NCBI RefSeq assembly: GCF_010093595.1
Contig: NW_022985442.1
Location: forward strand, 846,261-910,260
Length of the DNA: 64,000 nt
DNA from: Mytilinidion resinicola
Lineage: Eukaryota; Ascomycota; Dothideomycetes; Mytilinidiales; Mytilinidiaceae
Reading direction: 5' to 3'
Both the position numbers and the translations under genes were made by a program. Under the pieces are notes generated by a model that saw only the letters and a list, made by a program, of their open reading frames with translations, was not told the DNA's origin and did no database searches. Positions 45,795 through 57,652 of the stretch are shown here, piece by piece (position 1 is the stretch's first letter; the number at the start of each line of letters is the position of its first letter).

Positions 45795-47921
45795 TCACTT
45801 CGCGGCCCTCTTCTCAATCCTGTCCACCTCATCATCAATCTTCTTGAACGACCAGCTCTCGAAGAACGGCGGATACAAGAATGGCCTCAGATCGAACCTA
45901 TTATCATCCGGACTGTACCCCTCAGCATGGTACGCGGGCGTCATCGTGGTCATCTTATGTCGATTGATCGCATAGAAGTGGTTGAACCTCTTGACTTTGA
46001 CTGCAGTCTCCCGTGGCGAGCACTTGTCCTTCCATTCATGCACTAGTCGTTGAAACATGCCGTAGGGACCTAGCTTGGCCTCCTTTCGAAGCTTGCCGAA
46101 TACGGACAGCTCGTCGTAGGTCATACCCATGTCAGCTTCGTCAGACTGGACGTAGTTTTCCATTATCGGCTCTAGTTCCGCGGTGGGGATGGCGTGGATG
46201 AATTCATTTAGGATGGGGAGGGAGAAAGCATCGCTAGCCCAAGCGATGAAAGCTTTGAGATCCGTCTTGGAAATGGAGCCGATGGGGTTGATATCTGCAC
46301 TACTGCAGTCGTACTTAGTTAGGTAACCTCGAAGGCACTCGTCGACGTTGGCGGAGCCGAGGACAAGTAGCGAGCCACCACCGCGTCGTTTTCGAACAGT
46401 AGGCAACATCTGTGCGAAGTAGTAGGCTGTGACCATGCGCGTCCTAGCCTGAATGTTCTGGAGGGCCAGGTTCTCCGTTGCTGATCCACCGTGGACTTTG
46501 AATTGGGGCTCAAAGCCTGTCGATTGCGTAAGGAGGTTCTTCTCTGCGTTAAAGACAGTATCGATATTCATGTCTGTATGATAAGCCCCGATATCAGCAG
46601 CCAAGCGTTCTGCTCTGCTGCGTGTTTCGACCGAGGACTGCTTTTCCATACCCATGTAGACAGTGTGAAAGATGTTCTTGCACAGTTCTTCTGGAGTATA
46701 AGGAAGCCAACCTTCATCCTCAAAGGCACCAGCTATGCGTCGGACGTCGGCAATCACTTGAGCGTTTTCAGCTTTGATAGCTTCGATCACGATTCGGCAC
46801 ATGCTGAACACTATCGCAGCCGTAGCACAAGAGTCAATACCACCGCTCAGCGGTACGAGGAATCCGGCGGCTTTGGAACGTCGGAGATAGTCCCACAGCC
46901 AGCAGGCTGGGCCCATGGCAATTTCTTCTTGCGGTATGTGGTACCTCGGAGCAAGCTTTGGCGAGGGGGCTATGAAAGGATCAATGTCGTCAGCGTCAGA
47001 GGAGAGGCTGAATTTGGTCTCGATACGCTGATACGTTGGAGCTTGCACGGCTTGAAGCGCCCGACTGGGAGCAAATCGGTATGCGCGAACTTCCTCAATA
47101 TCGCAAGTCGCGGTCACGATCTCAACATCGTTGAGAGAGAACTGAGTTCCTTGGGCAACAATATTTCCATTGATGATGATCATAGCAGAACCATCGTAGT
47201 AGAGGCGGTCGCCGTCGCATCCCTGCTGATTTGCATAGAGGTAGATTCCGCCGCTCTTTCTGGTAGCTTCTAGGATCAAAGATAGTCTAACATCAAGCTT
47301 CCGGAGAGTATGATGAGATCCCGAAGAGTTGGTGAAGACCTCAACGCCGTTAAGGCCCATGTCGATGTGAGGTGCCTTTGGTGTGAAGAGTTCTTCGCAA
47401 GTTTCGAAACCCAGACATGTGTCCGGCGTAGAAAGGACACAGTCTCCGAAGTGCACCTTGACAGCACCCTGAATGAGTTGGATCTTGCGCGGCAGATAGT
47501 ATTCCTCAACGTGCTGAGGTCTTTCCCAAGGCGTGAAGTATCGCATTTCACGGTAGTTGCCATCGTTCGCAAGCCAGAGCTTTGGGCGGATCATGAGGAT
47601 CTTGGAGTCTAGAGCGATGATACGGCAATTGTAGCGGTTGTTCCGGTGGAGGATTGGCATTCCAATATCAAGAATGATACCGTGACATGACTTGTCGGTC
47701 AAAATGCGTTCTAGCATCTCCCAGCAGTGGAGGTATAGGTCTTGCTCTAGGAAGTGGTCAAGACAGCCGTAACCACAGATCTCGAGCTCAGGGCCGCATC
47801 TCAGACTGGCGCCGGCGGCTTTGGCTTCTTGAATGCTCTGGATGATCCGAGCTGTGTTGCCTTCGAAGTCTAAGGCCCACTGATTAAGAGAACATGTCGC
47901 CAACGTGATGAGATGACCCAT
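45795..47921 (-). CDS. QNS1: Glutamine-dependent NAD+ synthetase
   Basis: This is an uninterrupted 708-residue frame, close to the family's usual ~700. The N-terminal nitrilase-type glutaminase domain shows the catalytic triad motifs [11 protein letters not shown] (Glu), [14 protein letters not shown] (Lys) and GFETCEELF (Cys). The C-terminal synthetase has the adenylate-forming P-loop [17 protein letters not shown], then [22 protein letters not shown] and [16 protein letters not shown]. The enzyme makes NAD+ from nicotinic acid adenine dinucleotide, ATP and glutamine; ammonia moves through an internal channel. It is in the cytosol or nucleus. The absence of introns in a gene of this size contrasts with its neighbours. 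Confidence 0.96.
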   Translation of the reverse strand: MGHLITLATCSLNQWALDFEGNTARIIQSIQEAKAAGASLRCGPELEICGYGCLDHFLEQDLYLHCWEMLERILTDKSCHGIILDIGMPILHRNNRYNCRIIALDSKILMIRPKLWLANDGNYREMRYFTPWERPQHVEEYYLPRKIQLIQGAVKVHFGDCVLSTPDTCLGFETCEELFTPKAPHIDMGLNGVEVFTNSSGSHHTLRKLDVRLSLILEATRKSGGIYLYANQQGCDGDRLYYDGSAMIIINGNIVAQGTQFSLNDVEIVTATCDIEEVRAYRFAPSRALQAVQAPTYQRIETKFSLSSDADDIDPFIAPSPKLAPRYHIPQEEIAMGPACWLWDYLRRSKAAGFLVPLSGGIDSCATAAIVFSMCRIVIEAIKAENAQVIADVRRIAGAFEDEGWLPYTPEELCKNIFHTVYMGMEKQSSVETRSRAERLAADIGAYHTDMNIDTVFNAEKNLLTQSTGFEPQFKVHGGSATENLALQNIQARTRMVTAYYFAQMLPTVRKRRGGGSLLVLGSANVDECLRGYLTKYDCSSADINPIGSISKTDLKAFIAWASDAFSLPILNEFIHAIPTAELEPIMENYVQSDEADMGMTYDELSVFGKLRKEAKLGPYGMFQRLVHEWKDKCSPRETAVKVKRFNHFYAINRHKMTTMTPAYHAEGYSPDDNRFDLRPFLYPPFFESWSFKKIDDEVDRIEKRAAK

Positions 47922-49132
47922 GGTGAAGAGGGGCCGCGGAAAGAAATGACTATGAGAAGAAAGAAAGCCTGGAAGGCTTGGTGCGTTGCAGGCTTTGGGA
48001 AGTGGAACTCGTAAGCTTGAGGCAGGAACGAGTCAGGGACTTAGATAGGCGAGGCTAGTGTTGAGCTGTCTAGTGAACGTGACAAGATGCTGAGGTGAAG
48101 ACGGTCGAGGTTTGATGTGATATAGAAGTAGCCTCATTCAGTTGAGAGTTAGACAAGAAGGATTTCGCGGCTTTAGACACTATTACTGCGTTGACTCACA
48201 GCAAAGAAGAAGAGGCCACCAACTGAGATAGAAGTAGTATGGGGATGGTAAAGATGAGTTGACGATGGGTCAAGGCCGCCACTTTGAACTGAAAGCCGCC
48301 GAATCACGGAGGGCAAGTCTAGCCGAGTCTCCTCTTGTCGCCCGAACTTCCTTCAGCGAGGACCATTGCTAGTGCTGATATGAAAACTGCCCACACCTTT
48401 CTGCCGCTGCTTGTGGTACTTCAATGTATTTATAAAAACTTGGACAACCCAGTTGCACGTTCACTGTGTACACCCATCTACCCGTGCCTGTGTTTGCCCA
48501 GCAAATAATTAGGGCCATCAAAATCATGCGTTTCTATTTCTATTGAGTAGTATGAGGCACTTCAAACAGCGGCATGACGGTTCAGCAAATCGACATCCTA
48601 GAATAGTCGTTCAGGGGAAATGGGACCAACCCAGGTGCACGTTTCCACTCGTCTACCAGCGCCTGAGGTAGCCCGGCAAGTTTTTGCAGTAGCCAAAATA
48701 ATGGACTTCTATTTCTATTGAATAGTTTGAGGCACTTCAAACGGCGGCAAAATGGTGCAGCAAATCGATCCTAGTGCTGCCGGAGCACTAGAGTTCGATA
48801 TATGCTAATATATGACACTCAAAATTCCAGTCCCATCTTGATTTTTTAGCGCTCGTTGGAGCACTCCAGACAGTGTCAAGAGGTGTGCAAGTGATGTTCA
48901 GCAGCTGTCTTGAATAGCTTTCATAAAGTTAGACCAGAGAGAATCTCTGATTCTCGCTACCGTGCAATAAGGGTATCAGGGGGGGTTTCCGATTCCCCAG
49001 CCGGGGAAATAGACATCCTCCTTTACTCCAATACCCATTTTAATGCCCGCCTATGCCCGCTTACAACGCCTAATTGGGCAAGAAAGCCCTTCAAAATGCA
49101 AAGACCCATCCCACCCCGAAGCCAGCCAATCC
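47922..49132. other. Intergenic, 1.2 kb
   Basis: This contains the promoter of the NAD+ synthetase gene, a tandem duplication at 48441-48774 (listed) and the 3' region of the histidine kinase gene. No gene is supported. Confidence 0.5.
48441..48774. repeat. Imperfect tandem duplication, unit about 155 bp
   Basis: Copies at about 48441-48602 and 48623-48774 share GACAACCCAG/GACCAACCCAG, GTGCACGTT, the word TTTCTATTTCTATTGA (or CTTCTATTTCTATTGA), GAGGCACTTCAAAC and CAGCAAATCGA with CCTAG at the end. They differ at many positions, so the duplication is old. Confidence 0.7.
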
Positions 49133-52100
49133 TCAGACCACAGTTCCTTCCGAGCCTTCCTCATCTCCCATTGCCACGTCTCGTAACGCCCCCTCCAACT
49201 CTCTCACGCGGAGGGGTTTGACCAAATAGGTGTCTATGCCGCTTGAGAATGCCTCCTGCTGAGCCTGCGCGTTCGCGAGTCCAGTGAGAGCAATGACTTT
49301 CGCTGGTTTTAGCCCCAACTCCCGTTCGTATGCTCGAATCTGACGGGTCGCTTCCATTCCGTTCATTTGTGGCATGGATATATCCTATCGCCTAGGTTAG
49401 CTTTTCGAGTCTTCCTGGTCTATCGGTGTTTCAACTTGAAGTTAAGGAACGAAACCTACCATGAGGACTGCATCGAACCGAGGCGTCTCGGTCACCGGCA
49501 AACAAGTAGCTGACGTAGGGGCGCTAGAAGTGGCAGTGTTGCAGCGAGCTTTGTACTTTTCCACAGCCTCGGCGCCATTGGTGGCAGTGATGGGGTAATG
49601 ACTCAGTCTCAAAAGCCAGTTGCGTAGGAGATTGAGGTTTATGGGGTTATCATCAACTGTCACACTATTAGTTCTAATCTGTATCATTTGCATGATGGCT
49701 TACTGACCTGCTAAGACAAAGAGTGGGACGTGGCGAGGCAGTGGGGTTGGTATCTTTGCTGTTGTTGTCGGAACGCTAGGAGAAGATTGCGATTGCGGGT
49801 TTGGCGGGCGCTGATTCTTGACATGAAGGTTTTGAATCGAGTCAGTAGCCACGTCGTGTTGTCCCACTGTCGAGTCAGTCGACGTATTGACTTTCGTCGA
49901 TGGATCCAAATTGAGCACACCAAACGGTGATGGCAACTTCGATATTGCTTCGCTGGTAAGGCCTTGTGCAGGTTCGGCACCAGCTACTGTGTGTTGGGAA
50001 TTATGGTTGTCTCTACTAAGGCACGCAGATAATGCTCTTCCGAATTTCCGGGGTCCGCAAGGTTGGGTAACATGCTCGAACACCTGCTCGTACTTTGCTG
50101 GTGCTACTGTGTTGCTGCTCGAATGACTCGACGATGCCGCGTTGCAGAGTACGATGACGGGAGGAGGCTTCGTTATCTCTTGAGCACTCTGGATGCCGGC
50201 TTTCGACTCAAATTGGGCTCTCAAAGCGGCCGCGCAACGCTCAGTAGCAACGAAAAGATCGGGGTGGGTGTGTTCTGAGCTAGTCCAAGACACTAAGACC
50301 ATTCCGAACCACTCTCCGCAGATACTCTCAAGGGCTTTCCTGACTATTGTGCCAACAGACCCTGTCTTGAGCTTGCCTGGTGCATATTGAACTGGTTCAG
50401 GGCCTGTCATCTCATCAAAGCCTACAATGGCGACCGTCATGCCCTTTGAGCGGCCAAAGACATCATATACCATTGTGTCCGGTGGCGTAAGTGGCGCGCC
50501 GGGAGACGATGCGACGTTCTTTAGCCGACAGCTGACGGTTATTTTGGTACCTTTTCCGAGCTCACTCTGGACGTCGATGTTACCTCCCAACGAATCGATT
50601 ATATTGCGCACGATACTCAAGCCTAGTCCAGTCCCTTGACTCAACGGGTTTTCCTGGGCGAATGAATGGAACAGTCGATCACGGATGTATTCGGGAGACA
50701 TCCCTCGCCCAGAGTCTACGACGATGAGTCTGAGGTCGGACTCCTCTCCTATGATATCGGATGGTGTCGGCTTCACCTGGAGCTTAACCTTGATGAACCC
50801 TTTCTCGGTGTATTTCAGAGCGTTCCCAAAGAGATTCATAAGGATTCTCCTCCAGGCTCCAGCTTGGGTCTGGAAGATCCAATTATCCGCTTTGTTGACG
50901 TCAACAACCACTGCTACCTCTTGGTTGGTCGAAACTTGCGAGGATGTCAGTAAACCGGCAGGGGACTCCGTAATGGCGTGCTGGATCTTGAAGGTCTCGT
51001 TAGGAGTAGTTTCCGGACGCATGAAGGCGGCCGATGCACTCTTCTGAAAGTTGTAGCCAGTAAAAACTGTCTCAAGAACTTCTTCGGCCACATTGCTTAG
51101 ATCCACATCAGAGATGAGACTCATGATATCATTTGCCGACTGTGCATTTCCGAGATTGTTTATTTTTGCATGATCCAGAACCTAAGCAGCTTTGTTAGCA
51201 GTCCAGGTCATCCAAAGGATTTGATTTCTTGACGAAAGATCAAGTGAACCATTCGATTTAGGAGGTAGATGGTGGGAAATCCATTCAGCTTACGTGATTA
51301 ATTGTATCGAGCAGAGTCTGCGCGCATGACTCGATAGATTCAGTCATGCTGACCTGAAACGGATCCAACGAGGTCTCAGCTACTAGTTCACACGCACCGA
51401 GGATTCCATGTAAAGGAGATCTGTAGAAGGATACTTAGCAGCTTCTCTGGAGCAATATAAGATGATTTACGCACCTGAGCTCATGACTGATGGATGAGAT
51501 AAAATCTGCTTTAGCTCGATCCGCCTGGGTGGTATCTAATCTCGCGACCTCGGCCATCACGCTATTTCCGAAAGCTGTGAGGTAGCTAAGTTCCTGCTCC
51601 ACGGTGAATACGCGCATGGGATCGGTGCTCCAGATGATAGCGCCGGCAAACCATCTCGACCTGTGCGAGTCCCACATAGGGCAAAGAGCGAGACTGCGTG
51701 CCTCAGGAAACAAGTCGTGTAGTGTTTTCTCATCCTTCGTGAGGTGATTTTGGTAATTCATCATCCTCGAAGAATATTGAGATCCCTTCAGGGTCGAGGT
51801 TTGATCTGGGAGAAGTCGCGGAGGTGCCATTTGATCGCTCGTCGCGTCTTCGAATGATTGGCCATGCTCATCGAAACTGAATATGTGGCCACGTGGATAA
51901 TGCCGCAATAGGCTTTTGAGCACCTTCTCCTTCATCGAATAAGGATAAACAGACCCTACGACTGAAGATCCGAGCACTTCACAAAGCTTGTCTTCTACAA
52001 AACTACCATCGTCGAAAGGTTGGATTTGCGATAGAGGATCGGCGCGTTCGATTGTTGGTGTGATACCATCGTACTGCCAATCTTGCGTCTCTGTAAGTGG

Positions 52101-53367
52101 TTCGGGGTTTAGTGTTTCTTCCACTAATCCGCCAAAAGTTCCGATGCTAGCGTCGAAGAAGACAGCCCCATGAGCTTCAGTTGCTTCCAGTACAATACGA
52201 GCAGCTCGGCCAAACGTGGACTTTACATCAGGCGCAAGAATCTGCTCTTGTAAGCTTTGTGCAGCAATATGTTCCTCAGAAACCACTGGAAATAGTGGCC
52301 GTGTTTCTGTGGTGTGGTCTGTTTGTAAATCCGTAACACTTGTGGCTGCGGTGGACGGATCTCTCGAATGCATCGTAGAAGCTAGGGAAGGTGCTTGCAT
52401 ATCGGGGCTGTACTCGGACTCCGTACTGGATTCAACTGGTAAACCAGGAACTACTCGAGGTTGAGACTTCTTTTTAGGTGACGCTGACCATGGATAGCTA
52501 GGGTCCAGCCACCAGTCTTCTAGAGTGTCGTTTCCCTTCACGAAGCAGCCCAAGCTTCTAACCATGACACCTCCTCTCCGATGATGCTCCTTTATCTTAA
52601 TCATCTCCAGATGGCGCATTGTAGTGATTGCCATGTCGTGCATAAAGGAAATTTCGAGAATGCTAAGACCGTTCCGGGGCTTGTCGTCCATGATGCAATA
52701 TGAACCAATGCCGTAGCCATTGGGGCTCCGGATGGGGACACCGGCGTAAAATCGCACATGCGGTTTATTGACGACATAAGATTTGTTCTTGAAGCGGTCA
52801 TCCAAAGTCAAGTCATTTACGATGAAAGATGTAACGTCAACGTTGCCGGATTCTGTAGCCTCTTGCATCATTGGCATCTTGACCGTATAATCGCAGAGCC
52901 CATTGCCCTTAGTGAATACAGCTCGGCCCCACTGTAGGCTATCTTGGGGGTCTAGGGCGGTGCCGGTCTGCAGTGACAAAGTTCGGGTGGCTTCCGCCAT
53001 GATGTAGCAGTTCTTGCGGTCGAAGAACGATAGCATACATCGACGTGCGTCTAGTCGAAGTGCGCCGAGCTGAGCGAAAGCCGTGAGCGCTTTGTCGTCT
53101 GAGGGTACCGGACTGCTGGAGGTGGTACACAGTGTCTCTGGGGCATCAGGTGCATCTGGCTTGGTGAATGGAAGCGACGGCGGTCGGCGACGGTCAGCGC
53201 CTGTGGGATCAGATGGTTGGTAGTATCTAGAGAGACATCGTCAGCAACAGAGGGGTCGCGAGGAGCTTTGTGAGGTTCTACCTGTAAAATTCCCGTTCGC
53301 GGAAGCCGTCAGAGATCTTCTTCGCCATGCCTGGTCGCGAGACTGGAGCTGGTTGCGTCTCGTCCAT
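49133..53367 (-). CDS. Hybrid sensor histidine kinase (GAF-HisKA-HATPase-REC)
   Basis: Six exons (53367-53282, 53226-51475, 51420-51294, 51181-49708, 49656-49460, 49384-49133) join in consistent phases to give 1,295 residues. An N-terminal GAF-like sensor region spans about residues 70-270 (MLSFFDRKNCYIMAEATRT, FYAGVPIRSPNGYGIGSYC). The dimerisation and phosphoacceptor domain has SHELRSPLHGIL with His610, whose codon falls just before an intron. The ATPase domain shows an N-box (LMNLFGNALKYTEKG), DSGRGMSP and GTGLGLSIVRN. The receiver domain has VDDNPINLNLL and the phospho-acceptor Asp1213, right after an intron, in DISMPQMNG, then VIALTG and YLVKPL. Signals would pass by His-Asp phosphorelay to an HPt protein. 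No membrane segment is seen, so it is probably soluble. Confidence 0.93.
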
Positions 53368-54779
53368 GGCGTGCTGCTGGGACGAGACGTGCTCCGCGTC
53401 TGCCGCGGCTCAGGAGAAGTTGTGAAGAATGATGGTTAACGTGTACAGAATACACATACCTCGAGGCTCTGCGGAGCCCTGGAGGAGGTGGAAGCTGCCA
53501 GGATGCGCGGCTAGAGTTGCAGGTGGTCGAGGTAGTGTGATGTAGATTAGGTCGTTAAGTGGCCGCGTTGTGGTGGTTTCAGCGTCGGAGAGGGCGATGA
53601 CGTCAAGGCCAGCAAAAGGCGACGAACGCGACGGCTAGGGAGCAGAACAAAGGGTCTGGAAGGCGTCCTGTCTGTTGTCTTCTGCATGCCAACGGCACCG
53701 AATTCTAGTTCCCGCGACAGACCGCCTGGTATTGTCGGTACCAATCATCGACGGTGGCTTGAGTTCCTGGCCTAGATCTCTAGCTACCGTCTAGCCGATG
53801 CCCACCACGGCAGGGTGCTGCAGCCGCCATGTGCCCATCTTGCAGATGTGGGTAACAAGCCGCAAGATCGACGATGGAATTTACATCCTAGACCTGGTGT
53901 TCCCCAGTCCGCCACCAGAAGTACGATCTAATCATCCTGATGGCTGTGGAGGTATGTAGCAGTCTGTGGCTGTAGTAGTTACGAAGACCCTTCAGGGCGT
54001 GATTGTAGCTCTTAACTCTGGAGACAATTCTGACCGCTCTCATCGCTTAGCCTCGATTCTTCAGGGCCCTCCGGATCTGGAGTCTACTCCGAATCGTGGT
54101 GGGCGCCGTCTGAGAAACGATTCGGATTAGCGGGGTGGCATGTCAAATAAGGGCCCAGACTGTCATGGCATTTGATATCCTAATGCCTGCGCAACACAAA
54201 GTGACAAGTAGAATTTCAAGTAGAACTTCTAAGGAACAATCCTATGGCGTCGAAGGTACTCGTCATCTATCAGAGATTAGGAAGTCAATGAGGGTACGTC
54301 TTCCTCTTTCAGAGATCACTACGGCAATGAGAGTACATCTTCCTCTTTCATCAGGTGTCAGGTACGTGGAGACACTAGCTTTCAAAGCTGCGGTGGGGGT
54401 GCCCAACTTGTTTGCGCTTCCAAGATCCAAGAATTCCGCGGAAGTACGCAAGTGTGGATCCAGGCCACACCCATGGAATTGCTTGAATAATGGCCAGTTA
54501 CCCGGGTCAGCTGGGAAGTCTCAATGACTTGCTCCGTACAAGGTGCTTGAGAGCCTCATACATGTCGTTGAAGGGTCTGTTGACGGAGATGGGACAGAGG
54601 CTAGCTGACTCATGAAGAGATTCGGCAAAAAATCGTTGGGCATTATCGCCGTCACGTGATGATTACCGACATCAATCAATGAACATCTACTTCCTACTCG
54701 TGCTCACTCCTATCAACGTCTTATTCTTCATCTATATGCCTATCAGTGAATCGCCATAAGTTTGTGTACATCGGTGTTT
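53368..54779. other. Intergenic, 1.4 kb
   Basis: This contains the promoter of the histidine kinase gene. A direct repeat of about 45 bp occurs near 54255-54345 (TCTTCCTCTTTCA with GAGATCACTA and a second TCTTCCTCTTTCA). No gene is supported. Confidence 0.5.
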
Positions 54780-55192
54780 TCACACCAAAAGTCACCCCAA
54801 CACTTCACAACTACGTAACCATGCAGCAAGCTTTCGGCACAGAAATCAGCGTAAATTGCGGGTCTCTGTGTCAGCTTTCTAAACAAACACGGGCAGCTAT
54901 CTATCGCGATGTTAAGGTAAAGAAACCCCGGGTTGGAATTATAGTATTATACGGCGTCAGCCGCTAAGCGATCTATAACACTCATGGCAGCAATAAGACA
55001 CGACCCCGCTCTGGCCGACCGCAGGCTATAACACGCCGCGATAAATGCTTTATTATTTACTGGGCATGTTGCTTTCTAAAATCTAGCTAGAGACCTATGG
55101 TATATATATTATTAAAATAGCCTTTATACTCCCCTAGTCTTCACCTTATTAAGTACACAGTACTAGCTAAAGTAATAGATTATTAAGATGTA
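54780..55192 (+). pseudogene. Tc1/mariner-like transposase relic, RIP-decayed
   Basis: The reading frame from 54746 contains QLSKQTRAAIYRDVKVKKPRVGIIVLYGVS, then a stop, then AIYNTHGS and RPRSGRPQAITRRDKCFI. The order of a helix-turn-helix and the RPRSGRP linker is characteristic of Tc1/mariner transposases of the Pot2/Fot1 kind. Further stops occur downstream as the sequence becomes rich in TA. The relic is interrupted by a solo LTR at 55198 and seems to continue as AT-rich sequence after 55612. Activity is lost. Confidence 0.72.
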
Positions 55193-55197
55193 CCTAG

Positions 55198-55607
55198 TGT
55201 CACGGTATCGACCGCGACACCCTACCTACCGAAATTCTGCCGCAGATTGCTACAACTCCAGCAATCTGCACCGGCCTACTACCGTTGGCCGGCCTCCTGC
55301 CCTGCCTACCCTGCTCCGCTCCCGTCTCGCTTCCGCTTCCTATCCTGTCCCGCTCCAGCCACCTACCGGCTGCCCCCTTTTCCTATCACCTGATCTGGTA
55401 AGGACCTCGCGTACACGCGTGCCACGCGCCGAAACGGCATAGAGGCCGTACGCCACGCGCTCGGCCACGCCCTTATATCCGGTGGCCCGTCTCCCGTCTT
55501 CCTGTTCCTTACACAACGTCTTGATTCTCCACGTAGCATTGTACATAGCACCTAATCAACGCTCCTCTTTGAGCCCTCGACCTCTCGCGTGTAGCGCTAT
55601 CGTGACA
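55198..55607 (+). mobile_element. Solo LTR, 410 bp, with 5-bp target duplication
   Basis: The element begins TGTCACGG and ends CGTGACA, so it has the TG...CA ends and a perfect 7-bp inverted repeat typical of LTRs. It is bracketed by CCTAG at 55193-55197 and 55608-55612, a 5-bp target-site duplication. A TATA-like CTTATATCC lies near 55471. The GC-rich sequence contrasts with the AT-rich flanks, so it inserted after they decayed. No coding region or second LTR is present, which suggests recombination between the two LTRs of a Ty3-like element. Orientation is nominal. Confidence 0.82.
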
Positions 55608-55612
55608 CCTAG

Positions 55613-55971
55613 AATTAGAGAATAGATAATTTATATGCTAATTTATATGCTCTAATTGCTACTTATAAAGAAGCCTAGTTGGCCTTGCCCTAAGATCTCT
55701 TTAATAATTTAGCATATAATATATAAAAAAGGCTAGTAGCGGCGGAGAAGGCTAAGGGCTCATACACCAACTCTTAAATGCATGGAAATCTGGCGTGGTT
55801 GTGGCGACAGATGTGGTGGAAGATTCGGATGTACACAAACTCTTGGCCTAATGCTCTATGTCCATTTCACACATATTTACTATCAACGAATTCTATTAGA
55901 AGCGCCAAGTCAGTCTCGAGAAAGGAACATAAATGGAGATCTGGTGAAATCATCAAAGCTACTCTACCGGG
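55613..55971. other. AT-rich intergenic stretch
   Basis: This is strongly AT-rich up to about 55750 with repeated TATATGCT-type words, and is probably the rest of the transposon relic interrupted by the LTR. No gene is supported. Confidence 0.5.
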
Positions 55972-57049
55972 CTAAAGACACTTGAAAGCCTCCAACTTCC
56001 CCTTCAAGAATCCAACCACCATCTCCGCCGCCTCCTCTGCTGGCTTGAAACCAGGAAACGCAGTAAACCCATGCGGACACCCCGGCCACACCCTCACCAC
56101 CGCCTCCGCGCCCGCAGCCATCCACTTCAAACCCATCAACAACGTATCATCTACCAGCGGATCCTCACTGCCCACCAGAAACAACGCCGGCGGCAACTTC
56201 CCTAGGCTAAAGTCCTCAAACAAAGGTGACACCTTCGCCTCCCTCATCTCCCCCTTCCCTGCCCCCGGCAAATATGCATCTCTAAACTTCCTCATCTCCG
56301 CGAGATTAATGACGCGAGGCTTTGTGGTAGTGCAGGTCGCGATTGAGGGGAGTGAGAGAGACATGTCGAACCAGCCGTATGGCAGGATAAGTCCGGCAAG
56401 CTCATGTGCAGATCGCGAGCGGATGAGGTGGAAAGCGGAAAGCACTGCGGCGCATGCACCTGCAGACTCGCCGCCCATGAAGATAAGGGGGACACCGTAG
56501 TCCGTGGAGGCGTGGTCGACGAGGTACTCCGCCGCATCGATGCAATCATGGATAGGACCAGGGTAGGGGATGGAGGGTGCGTGCCGGTAGCCGACGCTGA
56601 TGGCTGTCAGATGGCAGGAGTTGGCGTAGAGCTTTAAGGTGCGGTCTTGACTTTATGGGATATTAGTTGGATGGAGGATTGAAGAATGTGACGGAGTAAG
56701 AGGCATACGATTGATGGTTTCCGAGGACGAATCCACCGCCGTGGAAGTGGAGGAAGATGCCACGGCTTGGTTGACCATCATCAGGCTTGTAGACGCGTAG
56801 AGGGATCGTGCGGCCTGGGTCTCGGGAGGGTATAGTGACCTCTTGCGCTTCAGGAAGGTAGATGGGTGGAGGCAATGGGGTTTCGCCCGCCTCGCGCATC
56901 TGCTGATACTTTTCTGATCCTATTTGGTTCCAATGAGGGCCTTTACTGCTGATTGCTTCTAGCATGGCATTGATCTTCTTGGTCTCTGCAGGTATGCTGC
57001 TTGAGGCAAATTTGGAATGATCCAAGGCAAGATCGCTCTGAGACGACAT
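55972..57049 (-). CDS. Alpha/beta hydrolase (HSL/esterase type)
   Basis: Two exons (57049-56709, 56650-55972) join in phase to give 339 residues. FLHFHGGGFVLG contains the HGGG oxyanion-hole motif of the hormone-sensitive-lipase group. MGGESAGAC carries the nucleophile elbow GESAG with the catalytic Ser. GSEDPLVDD supplies the Asp and PHGFTAF the His. It should hydrolyse esters or lactones of small to medium acyl or aromatic substrates in the cytosol. No signal peptide is seen. It diverges from the ketopantoate-reductase-like gene, suggesting shared control. Confidence 0.9.
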
Positions 57050-57652
57050 CTTGACGGGAAACCCAGTTTTATTTCTTGGAAATTAAGTATATCTGATCTC
57101 ACACAGATAGAAAATAGATTTCGAGTAGACTGAAATGATCTCTTCAGAGTGTTTTTTAGTATTTGACCAAGAAACGACTTTATATACCTTCAAAATGAAA
57201 GACACCGCGTGCTCGGCCGAGCTCAAATGATGCGCGTAAAGAGGCTACGAGCATACGTCCGTAACGCGCGATCCTGTGACTCACTAGGCCGCATGTTTAG
57301 TAATCGAGACGCCATAATTTAGATTGATGTAGATATGATGTTCGTATTGTCGTGTTGAGGAGGAGTTGTTTCAGCAAACATCGTGAAGCTGAGAACAACA
57401 AAAAAGTGGGGCGGCTTGATAAGCCCATTATTCCCGTATCACTCTAAGCCCAAAGAGGATCACGTAGACGACTTAACTGACGGAAAGAAGAGCGATATCG
57501 CACGCCTTACGATTGATGATTCACGTCAATAGATAGAGAGGTAAAAGAAAAGTTTGCCAGTTAAAAAGACACATAACTAAGCAGGGAAAGCTTGTTCCTT
57601 TCCTCTACATTCTACAGATCAGTATCAGGCCAATTTCTTTCCGCAAAAAGCC
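57050..57652. promoter_or_regulatory. Bidirectional promoter region, hydrolase / KPR-like
   Basis: The two genes start 603 bp apart on opposite strands. The region is AT-rich near both starts and contains a TTTATATACC stretch near 57179 that could act as a TATA element for the hydrolase gene. Shared regulation is inferred. Confidence 0.45.

Noticed and set aside
55188..55442. 84-codon frame inside the solo LTR
   Set aside because: It is LTR sequence with TG...CA ends and a target duplication; no protein similarity.
55198..55607. Calling the 410-bp unit a MITE
   Set aside because: The TG...CA ends, 7-bp inverted repeat and TATA box fit an LTR better, though a short inverted-repeat element cannot be wholly excluded.
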